From CAYHIN01 sp964356705 (GTDB lineage Bacteria > Patescibacteriota > Microgenomatia > CAZETR01 > Amesbacteraceae), in the NCBI GenBank assembly GCA_964356705.1, contig CAYHIN010000001.1, forward strand, positions 1 to 64,000: 64,000 nt of DNA, written 5' to 3'. Shown here one piece after another: positions 32,399-39,354 of the stretch. Positions within the stretch are counted from its first letter, which is position 1; each line of letters starts with the position of its first letter. The position numbers and the translations under genes are program-made. The notes under the pieces were generated by a model. The model was given only the letters and a program-made list of their open reading frames with translations. It searched no databases and had not been told where the DNA came from.

Positions 32399-32617
32399 AA
32401 CTTCCGTTTTCTTTTTACTTTAAACTAGTAGTAGTAATTAGTAGGCCCTGTTGATATCCGGATAACTTTTCATTTTTCATTTCAGTTTTCGGGTTAATTC
32501 AGTGTTGATAACCTGTGCACATACTATCTGTTTTATCCCTAATAGATTGTGCATAACTTCTGCAAACTTATACATGATACTTAATACAAAATACATAATA
32601 CAAAGCTTATCCCCAAA
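32399..32617 (+). other. Candidate replication origin (dnaA-dnaN spacer)
   Basis: The 219-base spacer contains a perfect DnaA box on the minus strand (TTATGCACA, 32548-32556) and single-mismatch forms TTATCAACA (minus, 32503-32511) and TTATCCCCA (plus, 32607-32615), plus weaker ones (ATATCAACA near 32449). It is A/T-rich with pyrimidine runs and an ATAC-type repeat at 32570-32604. Position beside dnaA, dnaN and the rpmH-rnpA-yidC block fits oriC, although the spacer upstream of dnaA (33980-34026, with ATATCCACA) could also take part. Confidence 0.6.
32570..32604 (+). repeat. ATAC-type direct repeat in the origin spacer
   Basis: TACATGATACTTAATAC and ATACATAATAC units, the same low-complexity family as at 31243-31273, here lying between two DnaA-box-like sites. 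Confidence 0.75.
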
Positions 32618-33979
32618 TTATACCCCAACTATCCTCTTTCTAATCTCCCTGACTTCAGAGGCAATTCTCTCATCCTCTTCAATCATCAGCTCGACCTTGT
32701 TGGACCCATGCAGCACTGTTGTGTGGTCGCGTCCTCCGATCATTCTCCCTGCTTCTTCCAAAGACAGCCGCATTATTTTGTGTAAAAAATACATGAGCAC
32801 TTGTCTGGGCCACGCAACAGCTTTAGTTCGTCTCTCTCCTTTTATTTGCTGGACCCCCACTCCATAGAAGCCGCTGATGATGTTTATCATCTCAGTCGGC
32901 GTCATAAGCCTCGTGGTATTTTCACTCTGATGTTTTATTTTTAACAAAGTCGAGATCAGTTCAGAATTCAGTTCCCGTTTTGCAAACACTAGTTCAGTGT
33001 TTAGTTTTGTCAGAAATCCCTCCAGTTCCCTCACTCCCTCTATCTCTGCAGCCACCATTTGCGCGAGTTTCATGTCCAGATTGATATTGCGCTGCTTGGC
33101 TTTAATGAGAAGTATGGCCGTCCTCAGTTCAAAATTTGGCTGCCCTACATCCACGATCAATCCCGCCCCAAACCGGCTCTTTAGTCTTTCCTCCAGCTTT
33201 ACGATCTCAGTCGGTGGTCGGTCTGAGGTCATCACTATTTGTCCCCCTTCTTTTTGGATAGTGTTAAACGTGTGGAAAAATTCTTCCTGTACCGTAGGTT
33301 TTCCAGCAATAAATTGCACATCATCGATCATCAGCACTTTCACTTTTCTATACTTTGCTCTCACTTTCTCAGTCGATTTGAGTCTAATCGCTTCGACTAG
33401 ATCGTTGGTAAACTCTTCTCCCGAGCAAAACAGCACCGGATATCCAGTCTGGCTCAATACGTGGGCTCCAATAGATTGCATCAAATGCGTTTTCCCCACT
33501 CCCACTCCACCATAAATAAATAGTGGGTTATAAGCCAGTCCCGGTTTGGCGGCCACCGCCTGGGCTGCCGCAAACGCCATCTGATTACTTCCCCCCACAG
33601 CGTAATTTTCAAAGGTGTAGTCTTCACGCAAGTTGGCTCGACGGACAGCCGCTATGTCCATCTTTTTTTCATCAAACAACGGACCGATCGGTTCTTGGGA
33701 CTTGGGGTTTGGGATTTGGGATTTGATTTTAATTATTACTTCACACTTTCTTTTCAGTTGGGCTTCCAATTCCAGCGCAATCTGGCCCGAAAATCTGCTA
33801 TCTAGATTATTTTTCTTCATAGGCGTGTCACACCCCACCGCACACACCAGCTTCTCCCCAGCTTCAGTAATCGACATCAAAGTCGTTTTCTTAAAAAACA
33901 CATTAAAAGACCCGTCGCTCAAGGACAATCTCAATGCCTCCAACACACTCCCCCAAACTTTTTCCAAATCGTACTGCAC
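32618..33979 (-). CDS. dnaA: Chromosomal replication initiator DnaA
   Basis: The 453-residue protein has all DnaA domains: an N-terminal interaction domain, Walker A (Y-G-G-V-G-V-G-K-T-H-L), Walker B (V-L-M-I-D-D-V-Q-F-I), the sensor/arginine region (L-K-S-R-F-G-A-G) and the C-terminal helix-turn-helix signature R-D-H-T-T-V-L-H-G. DnaA opens oriC in its ATP form. The linker between domains I and III carries I-K-S-Q-I-P-N-P-K-S-Q-E-P, a translated DNA repeat. The start is GTG. Confidence 0.98.
   Translation of the reverse strand: MQYDLEKVWGSVLEALRLSLSDGSFNVFFKKTTLMSITEAGEKLVCAVGCDTPMKKNNLDSRFSGQIALELEAQLKRKCEVIIKIKSQIPNPKSQEPIGPLFDEKKMDIAAVRRANLREDYTFENYAVGGSNQMAFAAAQAVAAKPGLAYNPLFIYGGVGVGKTHLMQSIGAHVLSQTGYPVLFCSGEEFTNDLVEAIRLKSTEKVRAKYRKVKVLMIDDVQFIAGKPTVQEEFFHTFNTIQKEGGQIVMTSDRPPTEIVKLEERLKSRFGAGLIVDVGQPNFELRTAILLIKAKQRNINLDMKLAQMVAAEIEGVRELEGFLTKLNTELVFAKRELNSELISTLLKIKHQSENTTRLMTPTEMINIISGFYGVGVQQIKGERRTKAVAWPRQVLMYFLHKIMRLSLEEAGRMIGGRDHTTVLHGSNKVELMIEEDERIASEVREIRKRIVGV
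33693..33728 (+). repeat. GGGATTTG-type heptamer repeat inside dnaA
   Basis: TTGGGACTTGGGG, TTTGGGATTTGGG and ATTTG units, translated on the minus strand in the flexible linker as S-Q-I-P-N-P-K-S-Q. It is near-identical to the dnaN copy. Confidence 0.85.
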
Positions 33980-34026
33980 ACCGCACTTTTACACTAGATA
34001 TCCACAATTTTACAAGTCCCCTATAT

Positions 34027-34584
34027 TCAAATAGTCTCTGGTTGTTCCAGAACTAATTTTGGAGGAATCAATCTCGCAAACTCCGAAGCAACCCTCATAC
34101 CATGTAATACAGGGCTAGTTTCATTAGCTGGTACTCTCTCTCTTGCTATCGCAACCCCCACCAGTAGATTTTTAGCAAATTCACTTCTGTTCACTATTTG
34201 CATAGGACCAAAACTCGCGTCGTGTTCAGTTCTTGTCCACGCATTGGCAAATTCCTGTCTTACACTCAAATATCTCTTCACAGCTCGATCAACAAACTCT
34301 CCTTTGTCCATAGCTGTTTGTCTATCCAATTGAAGTCTCTCGTTTTTGGAAAATTTTTGAACAATTCCATGTCTGTCTACCCAATCCATCCCTTGTCTAT
34401 AATAAACACCCTCGTTCTTTTTTGAATCCTTAACTATTGCATTGCTAATTGCACTAACCTGTTCTCTGCTCCACCCTTTTTGAGTAAGTGGACCATCTAT
34501 TTCAAGTTTCAATTCTGACTCGCTTTTCCCCAGCCACCTTCCTGCTTCAACTCGTGGATTATTCAGATCTTCACCAGCACCCAT
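34027..34584 (-). CDS. Conserved-looking protein of unknown function (185 aa)
   Basis: No family is recognised. The 185-residue soluble protein begins M-G-A-G-E-D-L-N-N-P and is mixed helical, with aromatic pairs W-V-D-R-H-G and Y-Y-R-Q-G and a C-terminal hydrophobic segment (L-L-V-G-V-A-I-A-R). No signal peptide, membrane helix or catalytic motif is visible. It is transcribed towards dnaA and ends 47 bases before it. A TATAAT lies nine bases before the ATG and shares its A/T-rich core with the promoter of the divergent gene at 34606, leaving only 21 bases between the two start codons. Confidence 0.6.
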   Translation of the reverse strand: MGAGEDLNNPRVEAGRWLGKSESELKLEIDGPLTQKGWSREQVSAISNAIVKDSKKNEGVYYRQGMDWVDRHGIVQKFSKNERLQLDRQTAMDKGEFVDRAVKRYLSVRQEFANAWTRTEHDASFGPMQIVNRSEFAKNLLVGVAIARERVPANETSPVLHGMRVASEFARLIPPKLVLEQPETI

Positions 34585-34605
34585 ACATCGAGTATTATAG
34601 TATTC

Positions 34606-34929
34606 GTGTTGATAATTTCAACTATTTCTCCCGATAAATTATTTTGTAAGGTCGCTTTTGATTCAGATTTCAACCCCACAATCATTAGCTCAAACGAGGA
34701 ATTTCAAGTATATGTTCAAAAAGTATTAACAGATATAGTAAACACCCATCCTACTCTGCCCTTAATGTCAGGCCAAGAAGAAATATCCGCCGGAACAATT
34801 ATCAACAAAACAATAGTTAGCCAGATACACAAAACCTCACCACAATACAAACTAGCTTTGGTCGACTTCTTTAACAACCAAAAATACACATTTCACGGCT
34901 CTAGAGTCTTGATTGACATTATTAGATAA
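34606..34929 (+). CDS. Small protein of unknown function (107 aa)
   Basis: A 107-residue protein with no recognised family. It begins at GTG (G-T-G read as Met) with L-I-I-S-T-I-S-P-D-K-L, and continues with V-Y-V-Q-K-V-L-T-D-I and P-L-M-S-G-Q-E-E-I-S. It is soluble and mixed alpha/beta. TATTAT and TATAGT hexamers lie four to seven bases before the start, so the transcript appears leaderless. It is divergent from the 185-residue gene and converges on the next gene with an eight-base gap. Confidence 0.5.
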   Translation: MLIISTISPDKLFCKVAFDSDFNPTIISSNEEFQVYVQKVLTDIVNTHPTLPLMSGQEEISAGTIINKTIVSQIHKTSPQYKLALVDFFNNQKYTFHGSRVLIDIIR

Positions 34930-34937
34930 CCCTTAGC

Positions 34938-35258
34938 CTACAGCATTGACCCCAGCGTACCAGGATCTTTCATAAAATCACAAAAAGCCTCAAATCTCTT
35001 TTGAATCCTCTGGTCACCCTTTATCGTCTTGGTAATTTCGTTCGCGACCTCATCTCTCCGCTTTTTTAGATCATTTAGCCAAATATGATCAACAGTTCCA
35101 GGCGCTGAACTTAGCACTTCCACATCAAGTAAAAAGTTGAAGCTGCGCTCCGCAGTTCTCAACTGAGCCCAATACTTTGGGTCCGGTGAGTTTTTCTGAG
35201 CCATCTCCTCCAACCATACCAGTAATTCGTCCAAAACCTGCTTTCTATCCACTCCCAT
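34938..35258 (-). CDS. Small helical protein of unknown function
   Basis: The second ATG (35258, 106 residues, M-G-V-D-R-K-Q-V-L-D-E-L-L) is preferred because a TATAGT hexamer sits seven bases before it; the first ATG at 35264 is too close to that hexamer. The protein is short, acidic and helical, with W-L-E-E-M-A-Q-K and an I-W-L-N-D-L-K-K-R-R-D-E-V segment. No family is recognised. It is divergent from the 93-residue gene that follows. Confidence 0.5.
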   Translation of the reverse strand: MGVDRKQVLDELLVWLEEMAQKNSPDPKYWAQLRTAERSFNFLLDVEVLSSAPGTVDHIWLNDLKKRRDEVANEITKTIKGDQRIQKRFEAFCDFMKDPGTLGSML

Positions 35259-35293
35259 TGTCATAACTATACCCAGAAGATATAATCATGTCT

Positions 35294-35575
35294 ATGGAGT
35301 TATCACTCGAAGAAAGAATAGCCGCAGCCGCACCGGCAGACGAAACCACCCTGCCCGCTCAAGAGGATGGAGATGAAAATGTTGGCGATGTGCTCAGAGT
35401 CGAACTACCTACACCTCCTAATACACTTGATCAAATAATTTCTAAAGCAGCCGCACCAGCTGGTTCTGCACCGACTCCAATTTCTATGAATACTGAACTT
35501 CGCAATCAATTACCACGAGTTTCTCCTCTGGAAGAAAGGATAGTTGCCGCAGCCCCAGCTGCTCCAACCCAATAA
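35294..35575 (+). CDS. Small low-complexity protein with internal LEERI-AAAAPA repeat
   Basis: The ATG at 35294 (93 residues) lies seven bases after TATAAT; the ATG at 35288 is only one base from it. The protein contains the motif L-E-E-R-I-A-A-A-A-P-A at both ends (residues about 5-15 and 80-91) joined by an Ala/Pro/acidic linker. This resembles a short peptide motif repeated on a flexible tether, perhaps for binding a partner. No family is recognised. It sits five bases upstream of rpmH and may be co-transcribed with it. Confidence 0.5.
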   Translation: MELSLEERIAAAAPADETTLPAQEDGDENVGDVLRVELPTPPNTLDQIISKAAAPAGSAPTPISMNTELRNQLPRVSPLEERIVAAAPAAPTQ

Positions 35576-35579
35576 ACCT

Positions 35580-35723
35580 ATGGCAATGAAGCATACCTGG
35601 CAACCCAAGAAGCTCAAAAGAGCCCGAAAGCACGGCTTTAGATCTCGCATGTCCACTCGCACCGGTCAAAACGTCATCAAACGCAGAAGAGCCATCGGCC
35701 GCAAAAGACTAGTCACCATATAA
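35580..35723 (+). CDS. rpmH: Ribosomal protein bL34
   Basis: A 47-residue basic protein: M-A-M-K-H-T-W-Q-P-K-K-L-K-R, H-G-F-R-S-R-M-S-T-R-T-G, and N-V-I-K-R-R-R-A-I-G-R-K-R-L, the complete bL34 signature. It is shorter than most gene-finder cut-offs. Its stop and the rnpA start share one base (TAATG), the classic rpmH-rnpA coupling near the origin. Confidence 0.98.
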   Translation: MAMKHTWQPKKLKRARKHGFRSRMSTRTGQNVIKRRRAIGRKRLVTI

Positions 35724-36034
35724 TGCTCGCAAAACAATATAGGTTGAGTCGCAAAGATTTTCTTCTGGTCAAAAAATCCGGCACCAAAGTTTCCATCCCC
35801 AATGCCAAACTAATCTATTCACCCAACACTCTCCCACATAGCCGTTTCTCTGTCGTCGTTTCCAAACAATATTCCAAATCAGCCGTCGCCCGCAATCACT
35901 TCCGTCGCGAAATCTACTCACTACTCACTTCCCACTACTCACCACCAATCGATATAATTATTTACCCCTTCAATGAAAAAATTATTCCTGGCCTTAATCA
36001 GGCTCTATTGGGTCTTACCGCTCGCCAGTCATAG
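35723..36034 (+). CDS. rnpA: Ribonuclease P protein component
   Basis: A 103-residue protein with the RnpA blocks Q-Y-R-L-S-R-K-D-F and F-S-V-V-V-S-K-Q-Y-S-K-S-A-V-A-R-N-H-F-R-R-E; the last is the conserved RNR-like basic helix (here R-N-H-F-R-R) that contacts the RNase P RNA. It assists 5' processing of tRNAs. The start shares a base with the rpmH stop, and the gene overlaps yidD by 62 bases in another frame. Confidence 0.95.
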   Translation: MLAKQYRLSRKDFLLVKKSGTKVSIPNAKLIYSPNTLPHSRFSVVVSKQYSKSAVARNHFRREIYSLLTSHYSPPIDIIIYPFNEKIIPGLNQALLGLTARQS

Positions 36035-36179
36035 TGCCTGTCGGTTCACCCCGACTTGTTCCCACTACACCTATCAAGCTATAGATAAATACGGTATACT
36101 TCGTGGCAGCCTTTTGGGACTAAAACGAATTCTTCGTTGCCATCCAGGTACACCCGCTGGTCCCGACCCGTTATTTTAA
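35973..36179 (+). CDS. yidD: Membrane protein insertion efficiency factor YidD
   Basis: A 68-residue protein with the YidD hallmark: C-R-F-T-P-T-C-S-H-Y-T, then R-I-L-R-C-H-P at the end, giving the three conserved cysteines. YidD promotes insertion by YidC, which follows 36 bases later. The long overlap with rnpA is normal for this locus, and the operon order rpmH-rnpA-yidD-yidC-khpB is the usual bacterial one. Confidence 0.96.
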   Translation: MKKLFLALIRLYWVLPLASHSACRFTPTCSHYTYQAIDKYGILRGSLLGLKRILRCHPGTPAGPDPLF

Positions 36180-36214
36180 ATACATAATACTTAATACAAG
36201 ATACTTGATACATT
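36179..36214 (+). repeat. ATAC-type direct repeat before yidC
   Basis: AATACATAATACTTAATAC and ATACTTGATAC units fill the gap between yidD and yidC, ending two bases before the yidC ATG. The family is the one at 31243-31273. Confidence 0.8.
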
Positions 36215-36215
36215 T

Positions 36216-37028
36216 ATGTTAGAACTCTGGAACCAACTACTCTATTTTCCTTTAGTAAACTCCCTTGTCTGGTTACATCAGCTCACAGGTAGTCTGGGTT
36301 GGGCCATCGTTATTCTGACAGCCGGCCTCAGAGTCGCCATGACTCCTCTTATTCTTCCCGGACTCAAGTTGAGTAAAAAAGTCCAAGAGTTGTCGCCAGA
36401 ACTGGCGAAACTCAAAGAAAAATACAAAGACGACAAGACTGCTCTCATGACCGCCCAAGCCGAGCTGTACAAGCAGCATGGAGCAAACCCAGCTTCCGGT
36501 TGTTTGCCTCAGATCGTCCAGATAGTTCTTCTCATTGCCCTTTTCAATTCGCTCAATTCAGTTCTCAAGCCAAATGGCCAAACAGTAGCCGAGCACTTAA
36601 ATCCTATTTTGTACAAGTTCAATCAGCTTCCAAAAGACTTCCAGCTCAATACCCATTTTATGTATATCGACATGGGTAAACCCGATGTATTTAGGATTCC
36701 CGGTCTCCCCATTCCTCTTCCCGGTCTTTTTGTCATAGCCGCAGCCCTTCTCCAAGTTGTTACGTCAAAGATGATGTCTCCGGCTACCAAAGCCGAAAAG
36801 AAAATCGTGACTACCACCCCCGCCGAGTCAGACGACGCTATGCAGGCCGCTTCCCAGCAGATGCTCTTTATGATGCCGCTTATGATCGTCATTTTTGGTA
36901 TGCAGTTCCCATCTGGTCTTGCCATTTATCAGTTGGCTTTGACCGTCGTCAGTCTCGTTCAGCAGTATCTGGCTACAGGATGGGGCGGGATGAAGCCTTA
37001 CCTTTTGAAGCTAAATCTGGTAAAATGA
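36216..37028 (+). CDS. yidC: Membrane protein insertase YidC
   Basis: A 270-residue protein of the short (Gram-positive/Oxa1-like) YidC type, without the large periplasmic domain. It has a membrane segment near the N-terminus, T-A-G-L-R-V-A-M-T-P-L with the conserved membrane arginine, a coiled cytoplasmic hairpin (E-L-A-K-L-K-E-K-Y-K-D-D-K), G-C-L-P-Q-I-V-Q-I and the hydrophobic C-terminal helices. It inserts membrane proteins alone or with SecYEG. Unlike many monoderm YidC proteins it shows no lipobox. Confidence 0.95.
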   Translation: MLELWNQLLYFPLVNSLVWLHQLTGSLGWAIVILTAGLRVAMTPLILPGLKLSKKVQELSPELAKLKEKYKDDKTALMTAQAELYKQHGANPASGCLPQIVQIVLLIALFNSLNSVLKPNGQTVAEHLNPILYKFNQLPKDFQLNTHFMYIDMGKPDVFRIPGLPIPLPGLFVIAAALLQVVTSKMMSPATKAEKKIVTTTPAESDDAMQAASQQMLFMMPLMIVIFGMQFPSGLAIYQLALTVVSLVQQYLATGWGGMKPYLLKLNLVK

Positions 37029-37032
37029 GATC

Positions 37033-37512
37033 ATGGAAGACCAAACCCAAGATATTCTAAAGATCAGCCAAGATCTCCTCTCTTTTCTCAGCGTAGCTGA
37101 CGACACTACTGTCGAAGTCAGCTTCAATAGTGAAGAAAATACCTACAGCATTGCCATCCAGACCCAAAACCCCTCCCTTCTTATTGGCTACCACGGCGAA
37201 AATCTTGCCGCCATGCAAAACATCATTTCTCAGCACGTTTTTGCCAAGCAGAGTTCCTGGCCTACTCTGACTATAAATGTAAATGATTACCGGGAAAAGA
37301 GATTGACCGCCGTCACTGCTCTGGCCGACTCAGCCGTCTCCCGCGTGATAGCTACCGGTCAGGCCCACTCTCTTCCTCCCATGCCAGCCAATGAGCGCAG
37401 ATTAGTCCACATGCACTTACAAGATCATCCCCAAGTCACGACGGCCTCCGAAGGCATCGGTCGTTCCCGCGGCATCATCATCTCCCCCAAACCAGAAACA
37501 GTGTCATCCTGA
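37033..37512 (+). CDS. khpB: KH/R3H RNA-binding protein KhpB (Jag)
   Basis: A 159-residue protein with a KH domain (L-I-G-Y-H-G-E-N-L-A-A-M-Q) followed by an R3H domain (N-V-N-D-Y-R-E-K-R and N-E-R-R-L-V-H-M-H-L). The N-terminal Jag domain of larger homologues is absent. It binds RNA and affects cell division and translation in other bacteria. The stop codon lies inside a palindromic repeat: the last codons TCATCCTGA read S-S-stop, so the repeat supplies the end of the protein. Confidence 0.94.
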   Translation: MEDQTQDILKISQDLLSFLSVADDTTVEVSFNSEENTYSIAIQTQNPSLLIGYHGENLAAMQNIISQHVFAKQSSWPTLTINVNDYREKRLTAVTALADSAVSRVIATGQAHSLPPMPANERRLVHMHLQDHPQVTTASEGIGRSRGIIISPKPETVSS

Positions 37513-37530
37513 GCGCAGCGAAGGATCCAG
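37503..37530 (+). repeat. GTCATCCTGAGCG...GAAGGATCCAG repeat
   Basis: An imperfect palindrome whose left end supplies the khpB stop codon and whose right end abuts TATAAT of the next gene. Related copies are at 38088-38149 (two, facing), 39126-39166, 42298-42326, 45738-45764, 46062-46090 and 55318-55346. Confidence 0.88.
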
Positions 37531-37543
37531 TATAATTCCAAAA

Positions 37544-38716
37544 GTGCTCCTGTTTTTTTTAATTCTTTTTCTCCCATCCCAATTAGCATTTCACTTCTGG
37601 CCGGAGTGGTCATATCTTTTCGGCACTCGCATCGACTATCTCTCCCCCACTCTTTATCTCACCGATCTTATAATCATCCCCCTCATTCTTCTCATAAGAC
37701 CAAAAATAAAAATACCTCTCGTTCTCTTAATCTTCGTCGTCTTCAACATTTTATTTTCTTTGTCACCCATGGTGACCATCTACAAATGGCTCCGCGTTCT
37801 TGAATACTGCTTATTATTTTTATCTCTAAAAAAGAGTTTAGAGTTTAGAGTTTTGAATTTAGGATTTAGTCTCGCAATATTATGGACTTCCCTCCTCGCC
37901 TGGTTCCAGTTTATATCCCAGTCCTCAATAGGCGGCTTCTGGTACTGGCTCGGCGAGCGAACATTCAATATAGTTACTCCCAGCATCGCAAAGTTTTCTA
38001 TCTTAGGTCATGAGTATCTACGAGCATATTCTACTTTTCCTCACCCAAATGCCCTCGCTGGTTTTTTATTAGTCGGCGCTTTGCTTATCATTCTGAGTGA
38101 AACGAAGAATCCAGAAAACCCTAGATCCTTCACTGCGTTCAGGATGACATCGAAACTAGCGTTAACAATTGCCCTCCTCACCATCCCCCTCACATTCTCC
38201 CGCACCGCCATCTTTCTCGAAATATTATTAATAATTTATTTATTTATTCCAAAATTCAAAAAAGTATTGATAATTCTTTCACTCCTTACTCTCACTACAT
38301 ATCTCACCACACACTACTCACAACTTTCTACTTCGTTAACTGATCGCATGTGGCTCATTGAAAAAAGTGTCATAGCTATCCAAAAATCCCCTATTATGGG
38401 TCTCGGTCTGGGTAGTTTTCCAGTCTTTCAACCCCATTTATCCTCTCCCTCTTTCGCGCTTCAGTTCCAGCCAGTCCACAATATATTTTTACTACTTATT
38501 AGCGAACTCGGCCTCCCCTTCTCCCTATTTATTACTTTCAATGTGGTCAAAAAAGCAATTCGTCTTAGCACTTCGCACTTAGCGCTTCGCGCTGCAATCC
38601 TAGTGATCGCAATCACTGGGATGGTCGATCACTACTGGCTCACCATCCACCAAAACACTCTATTACTAGTGTTATTATTAGCACTATTAAAATCAAAGCT
38701 AACAGCCGATGACTAA
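37544..38716 (+). CDS. O-antigen ligase-like polytopic membrane protein
   Basis: A 390-residue protein with about ten membrane helices. It shares features with WaaL/Wzy-type ligases and polymerases: a long extracytoplasmic loop with F-P-H-P-N-A-L-A-G-F-L near residue 165, S-R-T-A-I-F-L-E in the following helix, and the late loop P-V-H-N-I-F-L-L. Such proteins join or polymerise surface glycans outside the membrane. A pair of facing GTCATCCTGAG repeats is translated in a loop as L-S-E-T-K-N-P-E-N-P-R-S-F-T-A-F-R. The GTG start lies seven bases after a perfect TATAAT. Confidence 0.8.
   Translation: MLLFFLILFLPSQLAFHFWPEWSYLFGTRIDYLSPTLYLTDLIIIPLILLIRPKIKIPLVLLIFVVFNILFSLSPMVTIYKWLRVLEYCLLFLSLKKSLEFRVLNLGFSLAILWTSLLAWFQFISQSSIGGFWYWLGERTFNIVTPSIAKFSILGHEYLRAYSTFPHPNALAGFLLVGALLIILSETKNPENPRSFTAFRMTSKLALTIALLTIPLTFSRTAIFLEILLIIYLFIPKFKKVLIILSLLTLTTYLTTHYSQLSTSLTDRMWLIEKSVIAIQKSPIMGLGLGSFPVFQPHLSSPSFALQFQPVHNIFLLLISELGLPFSLFITFNVVKKAIRLSTSHLALRAAILVIAITGMVDHYWLTIHQNTLLLVLLLALLKSKLTADD
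38088..38149 (+). repeat. Facing pair of GTCATCCTGAG-type repeats in the ligase-like gene
   Basis: TCATTCTGAGTGAAACGAAG and, facing it, CTTCACTGCGTTCAGGATGA form an extended inverted repeat of two imperfect copies of the khpB-end repeat, separated by nine bases and translated in frame. Confidence 0.85.
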
Positions 38717-39134
38717 CGACTCAATTTCAATATTTACCGATGGCGGCTCTCGTGGCAATCCAGGTCCAGCAGCCAGCGCCTTTATCATCTACGACTCATC
38801 AAACACTACTCTTCATCAACATGGTTTTTACCTAGGGATAGCGACAAACAACCAAGCCGAATACCAAGCCGTCATAGAGGCACTGAAGTATATACGTGAT
38901 ACTTTATACGAAATACATAATACAAACTTCTATCTCGATTCCGAGCTCGTCGTCAAGCAGCTCAGAGGCGAATACAAGATCAAAGATCCAAATCTTCAAA
39001 CCAAATCTCAAGAGATCAAAAATATCATTTTCCTTCTTCCTTCTAATTCAGTTCGTTTTACTCACGTACCTCGTGAACAAAATTCCGCCGCCGACGCACT
39101 TGTAAACAAAACCCTCGATAGCTTGTCATCCTGA
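38709..39134 (+). CDS. RNase HI-family protein
   Basis: A 141-residue protein with F-T-D-G-G-S-R-G-N-P-G-P (first acidic residue), T-N-N-Q-A-E-Y-Q-A (Glu), L-D-S-E-L-V-V (Asp) and V-P-R-E-Q-N-S-A-A-D-A (last Asp), the four-residue metal site of RNase H that cuts RNA in RNA-DNA hybrids. It resembles the small RnhA/YpdQ-like group. Y-I-R-D-T-L-Y-E-I-H-N-T-N is a translated ATAC-type DNA repeat between the second strand-helix and the third acidic residue. The stop is again provided by a TCATCCTGA repeat. Confidence 0.92.
   Translation: MTNDSISIFTDGGSRGNPGPAASAFIIYDSSNTTLHQHGFYLGIATNNQAEYQAVIEALKYIRDTLYEIHNTNFYLDSELVVKQLRGEYKIKDPNLQTKSQEIKNIIFLLPSNSVRFTHVPREQNSAADALVNKTLDSLSS
38890..38927 (+). 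repeat. ATAC-type repeat translated inside the RNase HI-like gene
   Basis: TATACGTGATACTTTATACG and AAATACATAATACAA units, read as I-R-D-T-L-Y-E-I-H-N-T-N. The same family is non-coding at four other places in the window. Confidence 0.8.
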
Positions 39135-39166
39135 CACTGAGCGAAGTCGAAGTGGAAGGACCCAGT
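39126..39166 (+). repeat. GTCATCCTGA repeat after the RNase HI-like gene
   Basis: GTCATCCTGACACTGAGCG, AAGTCGAAGTGGAAGGACCCAG is a longer variant of the khpB-end repeat; it supplies S-S-stop to the RNase HI-like protein. Confidence 0.8.
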
Positions 39167-39199
39167 CCTCATTAAGAAAAAGACATCAAATTCCCCGCG

Positions 39200-39290
39200 T
39201 TTCTTAGCCAGCGGTAGTTTCACGTTTTATGTACTGACATAAATAGAATTGATGCAGGCATAAATCATCGACAGTTACAAAGCTAAGAAA
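39200..39290 (+). other. Structured intergenic element (nested inverted repeats)
   Basis: In the 220-base gap before the DUF4012 gene, TTTCTTAGC (39200-39208) pairs with GCTAAGAAA (39282-39290), enclosing a hairpin TTTATGT-ACTG-ACATAAA (39226-39243) and a smaller GATG/CATC pair. It does not match SRP RNA, RNase P RNA or 6S RNA by eye. It could be an untranslated RNA or a repeat remnant. TACAAT at 39342-39347, downstream of it, is the likely -10 of the next gene. Confidence 0.4.
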
Positions 39291-39354
39291 TTCGTAATGA
39301 CACAATATATGTAGATCTTCTACATTTACCGCTACTTGGTATACAATCAATAGG

